From the NCBI GenBank assembly GCA_009746045.1, contig RPFO01000038.1:82875-146874 (forward strand): a stretch of 64,000 nt of DNA. The letters run 5' to 3'. This DNA is from Mesostigma viride. Lineage: Eukaryota > Streptophyta > Mesostigmatophyceae > Mesostigmatales > Mesostigmataceae. A program made the translations under genes and the position numbers. The notes beneath the pieces are model-generated. The model was not told where the DNA came from. It saw only the letters and a program-made list of their open reading frames with translations, and ran no database searches. This document shows positions 13,801 through 25,920 of this stretch, in pieces; position 1 is the stretch's first letter; each line of letters starts with the position of its first letter.

Positions 13801-14591
13801 ACAGCCTCGGATGACATTGAAGAAGATTAAGGAGTTGAAGATGATGTCGGCGTTAGTGCTGCCTTTTGTGAGAGTTTTCCTTGTCCAGTCAATTGTTTGT
13901 GTCTCTGCGATTACTATGATTTCCACCCTATATCCCGGTGGAGGGCATCATTTTTTTCTGACGTCGTCAACTTTGAACTTGGGATTAGTGCTGCATGTTT
14001 TTCAAATGCTTGGTCTATGCTCTAGCTGCCGGGCCACTGGAGATGCTCTGTTGCTGATTCAGTCTTGCCCCTTTGCTCCATCGGTCCTTGCAGGTGGTCA
14101 AGCGGCTGGTGGATCGTGAGCTGGCGTCAGTTCTTTCTAGCGCAACCAACCCCTTCTCCGATGGCGGGAGCAGCCGGCGAGGCGCCAACACAAAGCCGCC
14201 GCCACCCGCGCACGTGCCGCGATCATCTCCCGCGGAGCTCCAGGCGATGGTGGCCATGTTTGAGGCGTTGCTCCAGTTTGCGGATGGCAGGTTTATTGAG
14301 GCGCGCAACTGCTTCGAGCGGGCATTAGAGCACCAGCCGTCCAGCATGGCTGCGGTGGTGAACAGCAGTGCGTGCGGCATGCAGGTGTGCGATGTGGGCA
14401 CGGGTATCGCAGGGCTGGAGGAGTGCCTGCGGGGCCAGCCGCTGCTGGGGCTGCATGAAGCACTGGTCATGAATCTGTCGTGTATGTACGAGCTGGCAGC
14501 GCCCGCACCAGCAGAGAGCAAGCGCGCGCTGTCGGCATGGATCGCGCGGTGTGCGCCTGACGACTTTGATCTCACATGTGCACGGCTTTAG
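10900..14591 (+). CDS. TRAPPC12: TRAPPC12-like tetratricopeptide protein (TRAPP tethering complex subunit)
   Basis: Four exons join in phase: up to 10974, 11718-12140, 13157-13573 and 14094-14591 (TAG), giving 470 residues if translation starts at ATG 10900. The acceptor AG at 10887-10888 means that an upstream exon may exist. Landmarks shared with TRAPPC12: SWRKVVETSRKLCEG near the start, then ALMKLGQYGAAADEL...LGDLD, a VPFALRLLHAQLP segment followed by SLDRL, then a TPR region (LQFADGRFIEARNCFERALE, MAAVVNSSACGMQ) and the C-terminal NLSCMYEL motif. By family it belongs to the TRAPP complex that tethers vesicles in ER-Golgi and endosomal traffic. Glycine-rich insertions (11,870-11,990) and a proline-rich insertion (13,230-13,350) have no counterpart that I recall. 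It lacks the long N-terminal region of the animal protein. Confidence 0.85.
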
Positions 14592-15174
14592 ACTGTGCGC
14601 TCGGTTCGCATACCTGTGTCCTGTAGACAATATCAATGAGACAACCAGCGCCTGGCCAGAAATATGGAGAGCATATAAGCTGACCCGGACCATATAGCTG
14701 ACGCTAAATCAATAAAGCTGGTTGTAACGAGTTTCAATGTGTTGTCATGTACAGCGAGTTCGCCTATACAACTCCAGTAGTAGCTGCACTACTTTTAGCT
14801 GGCCCATAACAAAATATGAGTATAATGGACACACTATATATAGCTCGGCTGCAACCACACCGGCCCGGCCGCCGGCCAGCACATCTAGAAGGTAACAAAC
14901 ACATGCATGCATTCGCGCAGTCTCGGCCATGGTAAGAGATTTAACTAAATGATTAATAAAACACGTGCTCCCGTTGGGGATCGAGTCATGGAGCACCATA
15001 GTGCTTTTAATCCCTGATCGATCGAGTGTGGACAACGGGCAGGGCCGGGGCAGACTAGACAGGCCCCCCGGCCTTCGCGGCCTTGAGCTCATGCCATAGG
15101 GTGCGCGCGCACCTTTGCAACGACTGATCAAATCGATGTTAATCATGCTCATGCAGGGATCTGTGGCCTGCCCA

Positions 15175-15410
15175 CTTATCAAGGAGACAACCAGCGCAGG
15201 CAAGAAATCGGGAGAATCCGGACCATGGTAGCTCGAGCCTGCCGTTATCTTGTCCGCGTGTTCGAGTCGTTCAGGATGATGAAGATGAATGGTGATGGAA
15301 ATGTGTAGCCTTGTGCATTGAAATTATGGCTGGCTTACGTGTAGAGCGACTAGATGACCTAGACGGTGGGGCCGGAAACAGCATGCTTGATCAGGGCGTG
15401 TGTTTCGAGC
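15175..15410 (+). mobile_element. LINE 3' tail, truncated copy
   Basis: Begins AAGGAGACAACCAGCGCAGG and continues through GATGATGAAGATGAATGGTG. The same tail follows the LINE reverse-transcriptase end at 47,866-48,003 and recurs on the minus strand at 26,880-27,112 and 24,625-24,776. This copy and the 26,880 copy also share about 100 bp beyond the tail (GGGGCCGGAAACAGCATGC...), so those two are copies of one longer unit. Confidence 0.7.
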
Positions 15411-15721
15411 GCCTAACTGGCCGGGAGTGTCTAGTGGTGAGCACCATTGCTGCGATCGCTCTCCCACCATTTACGAGGAAACACCCGCAAATGGAAAACC
15501 ACTGAAAAGGTCTAGCTAGTCAGTCATTACGTTAGCCATGCCATGATTCCAAACGTCCAAGAAATGCATGCACACGGTGCAAAGGCAAAAATCCGGAGGA
15601 CAGCACTTTCAAATGTGCGGCGGGAACCAAAAGCCCGCGTATGCCAGAAAACATCGTGAGTGCTGCAGCGACGCGACGATGTGGACAACGAATCCAGTGC
15701 CAAGCTCGGAACGGCCGCAAA

Positions 15722-15778
15722 GGAGATCTGGCATCACAGGGTTCGATCAGATGAGATCTGGCATCACAGGGTTCAGAT
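15722..15778. repeat. 28-bp tandem duplication
   Basis: Two copies of AGATCTGGCATCACAGGGTT separated by a short variable stretch, beside the end of the RT remnant. Confidence 0.7.
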
Positions 15779-16390
15779 GTGCGGAGATACTACATGCACG
15801 ATCCAGCCGGTCCACGACCTGTTTGTAGAGCTTGCATGTGCCAAGGGGCAGCACCGAACAGATGTGGGTGACGTTGCAAAAACCACGTACCGGACTTGAC
15901 GGAGCATCAGTAATGTCTCGGTCATAGTCTTTGACCAACAAAGGATGCAATCTTGAGATCAACAAGAGTCGTGATGAAATCGACACGATAAGAACAAAGA
16001 CGGGAAAAACGATGTAACTGACTAAGAACAACACCATATTTTGCTGTGTGGGAAAGGAGACTGTGAATATCGGGGTAACGAATAAAAGGAATTTGCTGGT
16101 ATTTAGGATCCTTGCGCTTATCATAGACAGCCATACGCCAGCCCTTGTTGTTATGGGTAATGTAAAGATCAAGGTAATTGCAATTAGTATCCTCCGACGT
16201 GAGCTAAGTTTTATGTGATCGGACGCTTGCGGGTAGATGCCAGGCAGACCAGCGGTGATATAAAAATGGGTTGCGAAATCAGGGTTGTCGAAATTAAAGC
16301 AATGACATCATCAATGTATCGACATGTGTGGATAAAACGCCTGATGAGAACATCATTGTTTGAGGCAATGAGTGCCCACTTATGGCAGTG
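15755..16390 (-). pseudogene. Reverse-transcriptase remnant, Penelope-like or related non-LTR type
   Basis: On the minus strand near 16,321-16,303 the sequence encodes CRYIDDVIAL, the YxDD catalytic box of reverse transcriptases. About 160 bp further on it encodes YDKRKDPKYQQIPFIRYPD, then YGVVLSQLHRFSRLC, the typical order of the C-terminal part of this RT type. The pieces lie in different frames and an expected intermediate segment is altered, so the copy is dead. The family (Penelope-like or another non-LTR clade) cannot be settled by eye. Confidence 0.65.
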
Positions 16391-17379
16391 AGGAGAGTTA
16401 ATTAGCTAGTGCATGCTATGAGTCGAGGGCGCCTTCCCTCCTTCTCGTTGTGTATATAGGGGTTGGAGGTTCCTTTGCTTTGTATTGGCAACCCCGTGAC
16501 ACCATAACTACTTAACTAATTTGCAGGAATCAATGCGCGATCGGCGCTGTACATGCGCGCAGCGCCACGCCTGCGGGTATTTATGAGAACGTCTTATGCA
16601 TGCGTTCATGAGGCACACACCACAGGTTGGTATCAAGGCCAGCCGGGTCGCATGGTTCCACGTGTGGTCTACTTGCATATATCGACAAGCTCAAGCTTGC
16701 GCATATGCACTATGGCATGGGCAGGTAATATCTGTTCTACCTCGTTCAAAACGCGGATAATAAGATAATGGCAGGCTCGAGTTACAATGGTCCAGATTCT
16801 CCCGATTTCTGGCCTGCGCTGGTTGACAGTCTCCTTCAATATGCGTCGATCAGGTTAATTTCACAGCCCGAGAGACATATCATGCAGTTCATGGAGATTG
16901 ACCATATTGGGGTGATGGAATCTGCACGCAGAGGAAACCAGGCGACCGACAGTAACCGCGCGGTTGAAATGATGGCGACAACCCTTCATGATGGGGTCTA
17001 GACTGGAAATTAAAGTTCTGAGCGAACCCTGGGCACATGTTCCATATTCTAGTCCTTTCATCCAAACCGTGCGCAAAGCCGGACTAGAACAACACCTATA
17101 AACGATTGAATGGGCACTTGTGACGTCCTGTGTAACAGTAGGCTCGTACCAGACGTGACTTCTAGTATAGATGTAATGCGCACCATGCAAGGAGGACTTC
17201 CAGATTAATAAAACGCACCCTCATCGAGCGCCCCGAGCACATTCAGACCTGGCTGGACTGTCTGGGCTTGGAGAATGGAGGCGCAGGCGGTCATGGGGAC
17301 GTTGGAGATTAGTGTCAAAACGGAGGCGATGGTGGTTGGGGCAACCAGTCGTCCGCCGCTGCCGCGGCTGCTAGACGGG

Positions 17380-17940
17380 AAGAAGGTATCAGAGTTCCGT
17401 GATCGCTTCAAACTGCTGGGGAGCATGCTCCCTGACACCGCCGACGATCAGATGTGGACATCCGCATCGGCTTGGCCTGGGCTAGGCATCGGTCGCTCAA
17501 AACCTACTGGCACTCGAAGGACCTGGACGAGCACCGCAAGCGCATGCTCTTCAATGAAGCGAATGCTCTTCAAGGTCCTGGTCCTCACGGTGCTCATGCA
17601 CGGCTACGGGGCCGAGGCATGCATGGACGCTCAAGGACACGCTGGCGCCACACGGCTGAACGGCACGGTAACGAGGATGCTCCGCCAGGCCCTGAACGTA
17701 GGGTTTTCAACACATAGGTCTTTAGAATCTTTGTACCACGGTATGCCTCGCATTTCGGACGAGATTAGGCAACGTAGGATAGCATTCGTAGGACATCTTG
17801 CTCGCACCATCCAGGTAGACACCGACGGACCTCGGTCTGGCCGGCCCCCACCGGCTTGCCGGCCAGCCAGGCCGGGCCGGGCGGCATGTCCTGACCTGGC
17901 ATGGCCCCAATTAGGACATTCCGAAAAGGGTAGGTAAACA
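17380..17940 (+). pseudogene. Decayed LINE reverse-transcriptase C-terminus
   Basis: Fragments in two or three frames line up with the end of a LINE ORF2: LGSMLPDTADD, DIRIGLAWARH, EHRKRMLFKVLVLTVLMHGY, LNGTVTRMLRQALNV and RQRRIAFVGHLAR. These match in order the better copy at 47,430-47,870 (GSWLPSTADDINTRIGQAWA, RRKRILFKALVLGILLYG, LDRTVTRMLRHILGV, RRLLFAGHLAR) but belong to a different subfamily. Frameshifts show it is inactive. Confidence 0.75.
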
Positions 17941-18310
17941 TGTCACGACCTACCCACAGCAGTTCATTGTTGGCTGACCTAGTGGTCCCAGCCTCGTTTG
18001 AACATCGCATTCACTCCCTCTCAGTCTCTTGCTTGGACTGCCGGCTATGCACAACAGGAAGACGATTGTCGTGCAGGCTCACACGCCACTAGCCCCTGTC
18101 GTGGGCAATGAAGCCCCCTCCCCCCAAAAGGAAGGGGCGCTTTGCTGAGTAGATTAGCTAGGGTTTTCTAGATTAGATTAGCTTAGAGTTAGATTAGTAG
18201 TTCGGTTTCGCGGCTTCGCCCGACCCACCTCCATCCATCCAGCAAGGGCGAGAATATAGTGTGCTACATGATCTCCCAACCGGAGTCATGTTATACCTTA
18301 ATGCAAGGAG
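17735..18310 (+). repeat. Repeat cassette copy 1 (LINE end plus downstream sequence)
   Basis: Shares order and sequence with 25,795-26,360: the GMPRISDE coding stretch, then ACCTAGTGGTCCCAGC, GAACA(T/C)CGCATTCACTCCCTCTC, a CCCCCTCCCCCCAA run, a TAGATTAGCT-rich stretch, and an end containing CTACATGATCTCCCAAC. The terminal core is the reverse complement of the start of the 235-bp repeats at 48.0 and 50.0 kb. Confidence 0.65.
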
Positions 18311-18704
18311 GATGTCGGCCGGGGGACCTAAACTGAGACGAAGAAACGTACAGCATGAGTAATTGTCAAGACATGCCCGCCGGAATCGAAGCCACTTGTC
18401 AAGTCGCAATTCGCATGGACTCCATGTTGTCGGACAGCGTTGGATTCGATGCTCCACGCATCGCCGAACAGAAGTACTTAGGCACTGGATCTGCGTAACG
18501 TCGTCAGCATCCTACCAACTGTTATCTAGTTAGGTAGTTAGTTCCCACGCCGCACAAGGTGAGAATGTTGGGGTCAAAATGGGTAATAAATATACCCATT
18601 TCCCCGAAAAAAAAGAGAATGTTGGGGTCAATTATCTCATCATTCTCACCTTGTTTGCCACCCCATAAGGCAGCCGGCCGGGCAGCCGGGACCAGCCGTT
18701 GGAT

Positions 18705-18945
18705 CCACTACTAATAATGACCCTGTCGGTACACCGGCGCGGGAACTCCCAACTCAACTCAACGCCGCACATGGGTAGCCTAACTAGCCTTCCGAGTTAG
18801 GCTCGTGCAGTGCATGCAACGTTCAGCAGCTCGTTCAGCCTAGATCAGTGCGGCGAGTTGAGTTGACTCTATGAAGACACTATTAATAACCCTGTCGGTT
18901 CACCGGCGTGGGAATATAAACGAGAACTCAACTCAACTCAACTCA
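18705..18945. repeat. Direct repeats containing AACTCAACTC runs
   Basis: Two copies about 170 bp apart of AAT(A/G)ACCCTGTCGGT(A/T)CACCGGCG followed by AACTCAACTCAAC. Further up (18,560-18,640), GAGAATGTTGGGGTCA occurs twice about 60 bp apart. Nothing coding was seen. Confidence 0.55.
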
Positions 18946-19218
18946 GCCCTGATTATCCGAGCCCCGAGGTCTGCCGGCCAAGATCCCGGCCCGCCCGGCC
19001 ACCTGCAGCCTGTGGCAGCCACCCGTTGCTCAGTGGCGTGCATCGACCTAATTCGTTCCCGCCTGATTGACTCCGCCACCACGCCATTATGCCGCCATAG
19101 CCCGATAAAATACGTTGGCAGGCAGACCACTTCGGAATTCGGGATACACTGTGCGGCATCGGGCCTGATTACGGAAATTATGGGACTTCGTACGGCTTCT
19201 TTCGTCTCTTGAAGTACA

Positions 19219-22200
19219 ATGACCTTTTTTACTGAGAGCTTTTTGTTGCGGGAGCCCCCTCACTTGGCTGTGAAGGTAAGAACGGCCATTTAATATAGTG
19301 AAGGGTAAATGTTGTTGACACTCCGCCTGAGCAAAGGAGTTAGGTAAAACGCTAAGTTTGATGTCCAAGAAATCTCCTCGTCTTATATCTTATGTCAATG
19401 AACTGTATTTGAAGCATCTTTAGTTGTGGCTGCGATCGTTAACAAGCTGCCATGCGAACCGGAGAAGACCTTGTCCCAATTTGGCTGAATCCCAAGTTTG
19501 GCTACTCGAGCTTTTCATTCCATAGTGTTAGCAGCTTGCTTATAATGTTTAGGCAGCTAGCAGGTATGATGTCGTATACTGAATGGCTCCGTGACGCCGT
19601 TACGCGTGACTGAGGCGTGAACGTAATACCCTCGTGCGGCTTGAATGTAAAACACTGCAGGCTTATCACAAGCGCGCCCCGGGGCATCCTTTGCTGCCAT
19701 GGCTAGTGTCTATAGACGTGTTAGAAGAGAAGCGTGATGCAGGATCCGGAGAGACCTGCTTGGTACGAAGATGCGCGTTAGCTAACGACGCTCCCCGCTG
19801 GCTTCAACGAGTGGCTGGGATGAAGCCATGCTACGGGATGGAGGTAGGTGCACTCTGGACAACGAGTTCGCTAACTAAATTCCTCATTGTTTGTTCCCCT
19901 ACGGCATCGGTACTATTTCACAAGAAGCTATGGCGTTGCGTTTGACAGCCAAAGCACCTAGCGGCACATATCCCCAGCACTAAACTTTTATAGATCGCAT
20001 TATGGTATAGGGCGGCCCCGTACCTTCGTGATTTGGTTGTCATGCATCTGTAGCCTGCTTTCCTGCCTGCCTGCTCAGCAATATTCACACTTGACACTCG
20101 TGGGGTGGCGTTTCAGTTCACATTCGGTTTGGCGCGTTTCACCATGCAGAAGATAACTCTGCCTAATGCCACTGCTCATTTTCACCTAGATATGATAGGA
20201 ATTAGGAAAAGATGGAGAGAAGAAGATCGACTCGGCGCATGAATGCGGTAAACATAGAGCTTGCACCAGGCCAGCGTTGTCTGTAGCCCGTGTCTCCTTG
20301 CTATGCACAAGAAGCATGGTATCCGTGCAGAGCAGCTACTGCATCAGGTGCCGTACAGCGTATGCCCAGGTAGAGTATACACTTGTTTCCGAGATCTGCC
20401 TTGCAAGCCATTTTGGTCAGTGCAAGTTCCCAGCTTTCTGCGTCAGGCATATACTGGTACTTTGCTTGTGCCAGATTTTCCCCCAATCGTACCCTGGCAC
20501 TATCCTAGCTTACCTTGTCTGCATGCACGCACTTTGTTGCATTCGTGGTCTCTGTTACCACCTGACCGTGTCATTTCCCCAATATATATTGCAGTTCATG
20601 CCGCATGTGCCAGAATGCCCCATTTCTCGCTCCCCTTACTCAACCCATTATAACATCTCCCTACTTCACATCCATCTTTCTTAACCCCTACCCTCGCACA
20701 TCTGATTCCAACATCAATGTTCTTTACCGTGTCGTCCCCCGACCTGGCCGTCGCAGGTCATCTGTTCCAGCCAGGACGGCCAGCGTGCCACCATTGAGAG
20801 TGTGAATGAGACTCTCTCCTCCGTGGTGGTGATGAAGGAAAAGTGCACCTATGAGCCGCACCCAGAGTCCAACGAATGGTGAGCGGCTTAAGCTGTCATC
20901 CCACATGCGGTCATCCTTCATAATCGAGAGATTCCGAAGAAGCCGAAAGCACGAATTTCCCTTCTCTTCGGCGAAGCCGTCGCGGGCCGTACCACTTTTT
21001 CACCGGACTCCGTCAGGCGCTGGCGGAAAGTCCTTGGCGGACTTCCCATTAAGGGGAGAGTCTAAGCGGAGTCCGCTGGAGGTTTCCCCAGTGACCGCGG
21101 CGCGATTCGTGGCTTGAGCGCGGCGCGTTTAGTCGCTCGATCCGACTTTTTCGATTTTTTTGGATTTCTTTTATTTGTTTAAGTTGTTTATTTTCGCGTT
21201 TTCCGCTCTTTCACATCGAAAACAATCTAGCATTGCTTAATGCTGTCGTCGTACCGCAGAATTTATGTCCGCTTGTTCGGAAGCAGGTCCGACGGGTACC
21301 GGAGTCCGCTATAAAGGCCCTAATTCTGCCATCCGCAAGCGGAGCGGAGCATTTAGGCTCCGCTTGCTCGGAATCTCGCGAACGCTCCTTCCCGTACTCT
21401 TGCCATCATTATGCGCTTGCTGCGCTTGTCCCCAGTATACTGCCCCCTTCTGTGGCCATGGCTGTGCACGCCAGCTTTGTTTGCCTCCATGCGTGTGTAT
21501 CCCTCCCCCGCCGCGATGAGAGGGTCCCTGTTGTTGGGTGAATGCATGCTCATGTTCGTCACCTCCAGTCGCATCAGTCTAGAGCCATCTGGCGCCATGC
21601 GTAAATTGACTAGCTCTTGCAATAAGGAATAAGTAAAACTGCTGCCATGCGTTACTTTGCTACGTGCTGCGCGTGCCCAAGTTGACAACCATGGAAGCGC
21701 GTCATGGAGCCGAGTTCCCTCAGAAAGTTCCTGGACTCAACCAATTTGCTATCAGTTCAAGCAGCAGTGAAAAATATAGTTAAAAATAATGATTGAACAC
21801 CAGGCATTGAGAGCAGCAGAGGAGGTTGCCTATGCTTGAAGTCAAATCTAGCAGGTGCGCCGTGGATGGACTAGGCCATGGGCAGGATCGTCCGATTGTG
21901 TCTAACTTGTGCACGGCCACAGTCCTTCATGGTGTGGCAGTGCCCCATCAGCATTGTTTGGTACTTTCCTCTTTAGTTCGATCTCTTCTACAGGCTTTAT
22001 CTTGTAGGCAGTCTGCGTTGCCTGTGTGCTTTGGGGGAGGTGAGGGAAAGGTTTCGGGGGGATCTAGACCCCAGGGTGTGTGGCTGTGTGCTACGTGTGC
22101 ATGTGCCAGCACATGTCCCAAGCGTTGGTCGCCCAAGCTACCAGTCATCGTGTGTGACAAAGGCATGCTGCCACCGTACTAAAGAAATGCTTGGAAGGTT

Positions 22201-24046
22201 CCTGGCATAACGTACATGACACGCACAACATGACATCGCCACAGGACCACCAAGCGCGTCGAGTTGGACATCCAGCTGTGCAGCTCCTTCCTCGGCCTGT
22301 CCTCGGCGCTGGAGCGCTTCCTGGTGCAGAAGTACCGCAACCGGCTGGAGGAGGTGGGCAGACCCACGTGGCGATGTTTGTTTGTCTGCTGACAGACTGC
22401 ACTCTTGTTTGTGTGTGTGCAATACTTTTCTTGGTGTCGACACCCGTGTAGGGAAGAAGCAGTGGGCCGTCATAACCAATCAGTGTGAGTATGGGAGGTG
22501 GATAACTTTGGTATGGTTCGCTATGGCTGGTGGGCTGCTGAGAAATATTTGCAGTACATAGCAAGGTACATAGTGCTGAATTAAGGTGTCACAATACCCT
22601 AGCTTGTCTCGTTCACCCACCCGCTGCATCCACCGGTAGTAGCTCTAGTCCTGCGTTTGATGCCCTGGTCAGTCCCCACATTACTGTTTCAACGTCACCA
22701 GCTCCATCCGATTTCCTGTTGTTCAAAGTAAGATTGGCTGTGCCCAGTCTCTATTTCACCACATTCTCTGTTTCACCACACTCTGTGCTGTGTCCAGCCT
22801 TCCTTTTCGCGTGCTTTGTGGCTGTCCCACAGTCCCAAACCTGCTGCATTGTGTTCCTGACCAACAACTCCTTATCGAGGCGTGTTGGCAGCCAGGGATG
22901 GTCATGGAACCCAGACATGAGGCAAGGGTGCTGTCAGGTCCTATGTGGGCACGGCTTCCTCACTGACTCGGACTTTTCTTGAACTCATGTCAGGGCATGT
23001 ACGCTGTGTTCAGGCCTCACTTCACCGCGACGTTAGAGGTTCAGCTGGTCCCGCAGAGCTAATGTTTGCGCTCTACGCAGATTTGGTGCTTATAACACAG
23101 ATGTTGGCCATGTAACCTCACACTTGGCTGAGCGTGGTGATCCGTTTGGGGCATCCACAGATGGGTGTGGAACGAAATCAAAGTACTAGTCAATGTGGAG
23201 GATTACGTGTGGCTGGCTAGGCACTAACGGCTGTCTCTCTACTTGTACTGTGCCAATGGCCCACCCACTCGTCATGCCTCGAATGGGACCTGGATGCCAC
23301 AGGGGCTGGAGATCGACCACAAGATGATCGCAGCAGAGAAGGCAGGGGTTCAGGTATGAGCCCTCCGCTTGGCGCATGTGTGTGGCTTGTTTTGTCTGGG
23401 CGGTGTGCAGGCTTGTGCAGGGATGCGCAGCGCTGCAAGCTGTAGCAGGCAGACAAAAGAGGCATCATGGTATTACGAACGCGGAGAATTCTATTGGACT
23501 GGCTTGCTCAACATCTTTTCACGATGAAACCTGTATTTTTGCCGCTCATGCCTGCGTTGGTTGTCATGTTGGGATCCTTGTGGCCTCTAACAAACTTGAA
23601 CGGAGATTCGTCATGAATCTTGCTTTAGTCTGACGGGTAGGTTTTGGTAGCTTACCCTGTATGGTGTGTGTACACTTGCCTGCATGCACAAGGGCACGTC
23701 CATAGCGGCTATACCTGAGAGCTATGGGCACAAAGCTACATTACCCGTCTGTTCCGATTCTGCATCGGATCCCCATCAAGGCCTGCGCTGTCATTCATTG
23801 CAATAGGTGACGATGCAGGTTATATGGAGTTGAAAGTAGAGCCATCATGAGGTGCAGTCGCTTTTTTGTGGGGGGCACCCTGTCTAGCAGGACACCTGGC
23901 GGGCATGGTACATCGTCAATGCCCAGCCCTCCCGGAAGTACAAGGAGACATGTCAGCCCATGTCTCTCAGCCAATCATGTGCGAGGGGAGAATTGCCACT
24001 CCCACCAACTAATGCGATAGTGCACACTCTGCAACTTGTCTGTTGA
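19219..24046 (+). CDS. PRELI-domain protein (SEC14L1-type PRELI, lipid transfer)
   Basis: Exons in phase: 19219-19275 (MTFFTESFLLREPPHLAVK), 19661-19843, 20757-20878, 22245-22353, 23303-23353 and 23891-24046. They give a near-complete PRELI domain: AYHKRAPGHPLLPW, SIDVLEEKRDAG, RRCALANDAPRWLQRVAGM, VNETLSSVVVMKEKCTYEPH, PESNEW, then VELDIQLCSSFLGLSSALER and FLVQKYRNRLEEG. The APRWLQRVAGM and CTYEPHPE..EW blocks resemble the PRELI domain of SEC14L1-type proteins more than short mitochondrial UPS/PRELID proteins. By family such domains bind and move phospholipids. No SEC14 domain follows in the window. The last exon is uncertain: it may stop at 24044-24046, or a weak donor at 24,020 may join an exon at 24,071-24,241 (SPSPSVTVSPTPTSGP...). 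I saw no targeting peptide. Confidence 0.8.
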
Positions 24047-24624
24047 TTGCTTTTTCTTTCTGGTGCACAGGGCTCTCCTTCTCCATCCGTCACGGTTAGC
24101 CCCACCCCCACAAGTGGGCCCATCATCCCGATTCTGGTTCCAGAATTGACTTGGGCCCAGGAGGGGTTGGCATGGCTGAAGGGTATTCTTACCGGGGGCA
24201 TGCCAGGGGCTGCCATGTCAGACAAAGGGGATGTGGCCTGATTGACCTTGTTTTGATGGATTGTTCATTCAGCATGTGCCACCACTACACAGCAATGCGC
24301 AATGAGGGCTACCCCAAAAGTAGGTGGGGCCGTCCTCTTGAATAAACACAGTATTTATTAGCTAGGAGACAACACTAAACACAGATCTGAATATCCTTCC
24401 GTGGTAAAGGTCAATTTGTGAGGTGTGAAGAATTACTTGAGTCCGGATAATTCTTTTGTTGTCATCATCCGTACACTACCTGATATCGATCCCTGTTTGT
24501 ACCCTTTCCTCGGGCAGTGTCCCCTGGCCTGCTCGTGATTCAATCCAATGACATCCTGACACTGTCCAACATTATAAAATGAATGATATCAAGTGAGATA
24601 AACATACTCCGATAGTACCGTTTC

Positions 24625-24776
24625 AATGCACAAGGATACACTGATTTCCATCACCATTCATCTTCATCATCCTGAACGACTCGAAAACGCGGACAAGATA
24701 ACGGCAGGCTCGAGCTACCATGGTCCGGATTCTCCCGATTTCTGGCCTGCGCTGGTTGTCTCTTTGATACTCCGAT
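24625..24776 (-). mobile_element. LINE 3' tail, truncated copy
   Basis: Reverse complement of the tail at 15,175 and 47,866, with TTTCAATGCACAAGGATACA at one end and GGCCTGCGCTGGTTGTCTC at the other. No coding part is attached, as expected for a strongly 5'-truncated insertion. Confidence 0.7.
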
Positions 24777-25594
24777 AGTACCGGCTACGCCCCCTTCTCA
24801 AGAAGGTTCCAGCCGTGTTCAGCCCGTCTCACGTTTCGAGACTGAACAAGTCTCGAGTGGACACGTGTGTAGTACTCCTACACACACAGATCTCGAATGA
24901 TTTATCTAGTACCAAATCCGACAGGCTTGCATCACTCCCCGGAAAGGAGAACTTTTGCGGATGACTGTAGGTGTCAGTTGGCGATGCCTTAGGATCAGGA
25001 GACGTCCGTCCTATAGTCAGCGAAAGTTGGTGCGAGAGGTCCCCACTTCGATTCCGGCCTGGATTCATTTGCAGACCGCGTTTTCCGCGGACCGGCACTG
25101 AACGCAAATGGTTTTCACCTTTGCGGCGTGCCAAATCAGAATATTCCTGCATGACACATGCGGCAAGTTCCAAGCAGCTTCCTGTTTTGTTATTCAATCT
25201 AGCATGTGTGATCCGTTAATTGCGCCACGTGCATGCATGGCAGGCATGAATCCTCGAAATGGCCGGAGCAGGACAGTGGCCTGGAATTATGGAGAGAAAT
25301 TAGCGCTCATCCTGCATGCATGCATATGTATGCATGTACTACGTTAGCTGTTTTGATAGTGCTTATATTATTCACTAAATAACTACACATGGTCCCGTTT
25401 GTATAATTAATTAATTAGACTCGTGCTCCCGTTGGGGAGTCACGGAGCATTAACCCCGATGGATGGATGGATGGGTGCAAACAGTCCTACCGGTCTAATC
25501 TATCTACATCGGCTACATACTACATCTATCTAACAGCATTCTAACTACAACATATCTATCTAGGCAGCCGCACGCTGCCCTAGGGGAGCTATCT

Positions 25595-25920
25595 GGCGTG
25601 CCTCCCACGGGATTGCACACGCGGGCGCTTCCCCACTGGGGGGGGCTCGTTGTCCTCTATGACCTGGGCCCACTTGGCCTTGTCCATCATCTTCTTCCAA
25701 ATCACAGAGAGGCCTAGGCCCCCCATGTCCTCTACTAGCAGTTCTTTGAAGGTGCGGGCCTTGCGGCGTCTAACATCACTGGGCCGTTTGTATAAGGGTA
25801 TGCCTCGCATTTCGGACGAGGTAAGGCAGCGTAGGATAGCATTTGTAGGACATCTTGCTCGCACCAGTCACGTAGATATACCGCCCTTGATTTCTGGCCT
25901 GCGCTGGTTGTCTCCTTGAT
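25595..25920. pseudogene. Mosaic of two LINE ORF2 fragments in opposite orientations
   Basis: On the minus strand, 25,800-25,600 reads RKARTFKELLVEDMGG...WKKMMDKAKWAQVIEDNE, the kind of segment found near the C-terminus of a LINE ORF2. On the plus strand, 25,799-25,870 reads GMPRISDEVRQRRIAFVGHL, matching 17,745-17,810. The join near 25,800 is a rearrangement inside retroelement sequence. Confidence 0.6.

Larger units (their letters stand above)
14592..19218. other. Gene-poor retroelement graveyard
   Basis: No intact gene seen between the TRAPPC12-like gene and the PRELI-domain gene. It holds truncated LINE tails, a reverse-transcriptase remnant with a YIDD motif, a decayed LINE reverse-transcriptase C-terminus and several short repeats listed separately. 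An AATAAA with a nearby TGTAA at 14,710-14,725 may be the TRAPPC12 polyadenylation signal. Confidence 0.6.
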
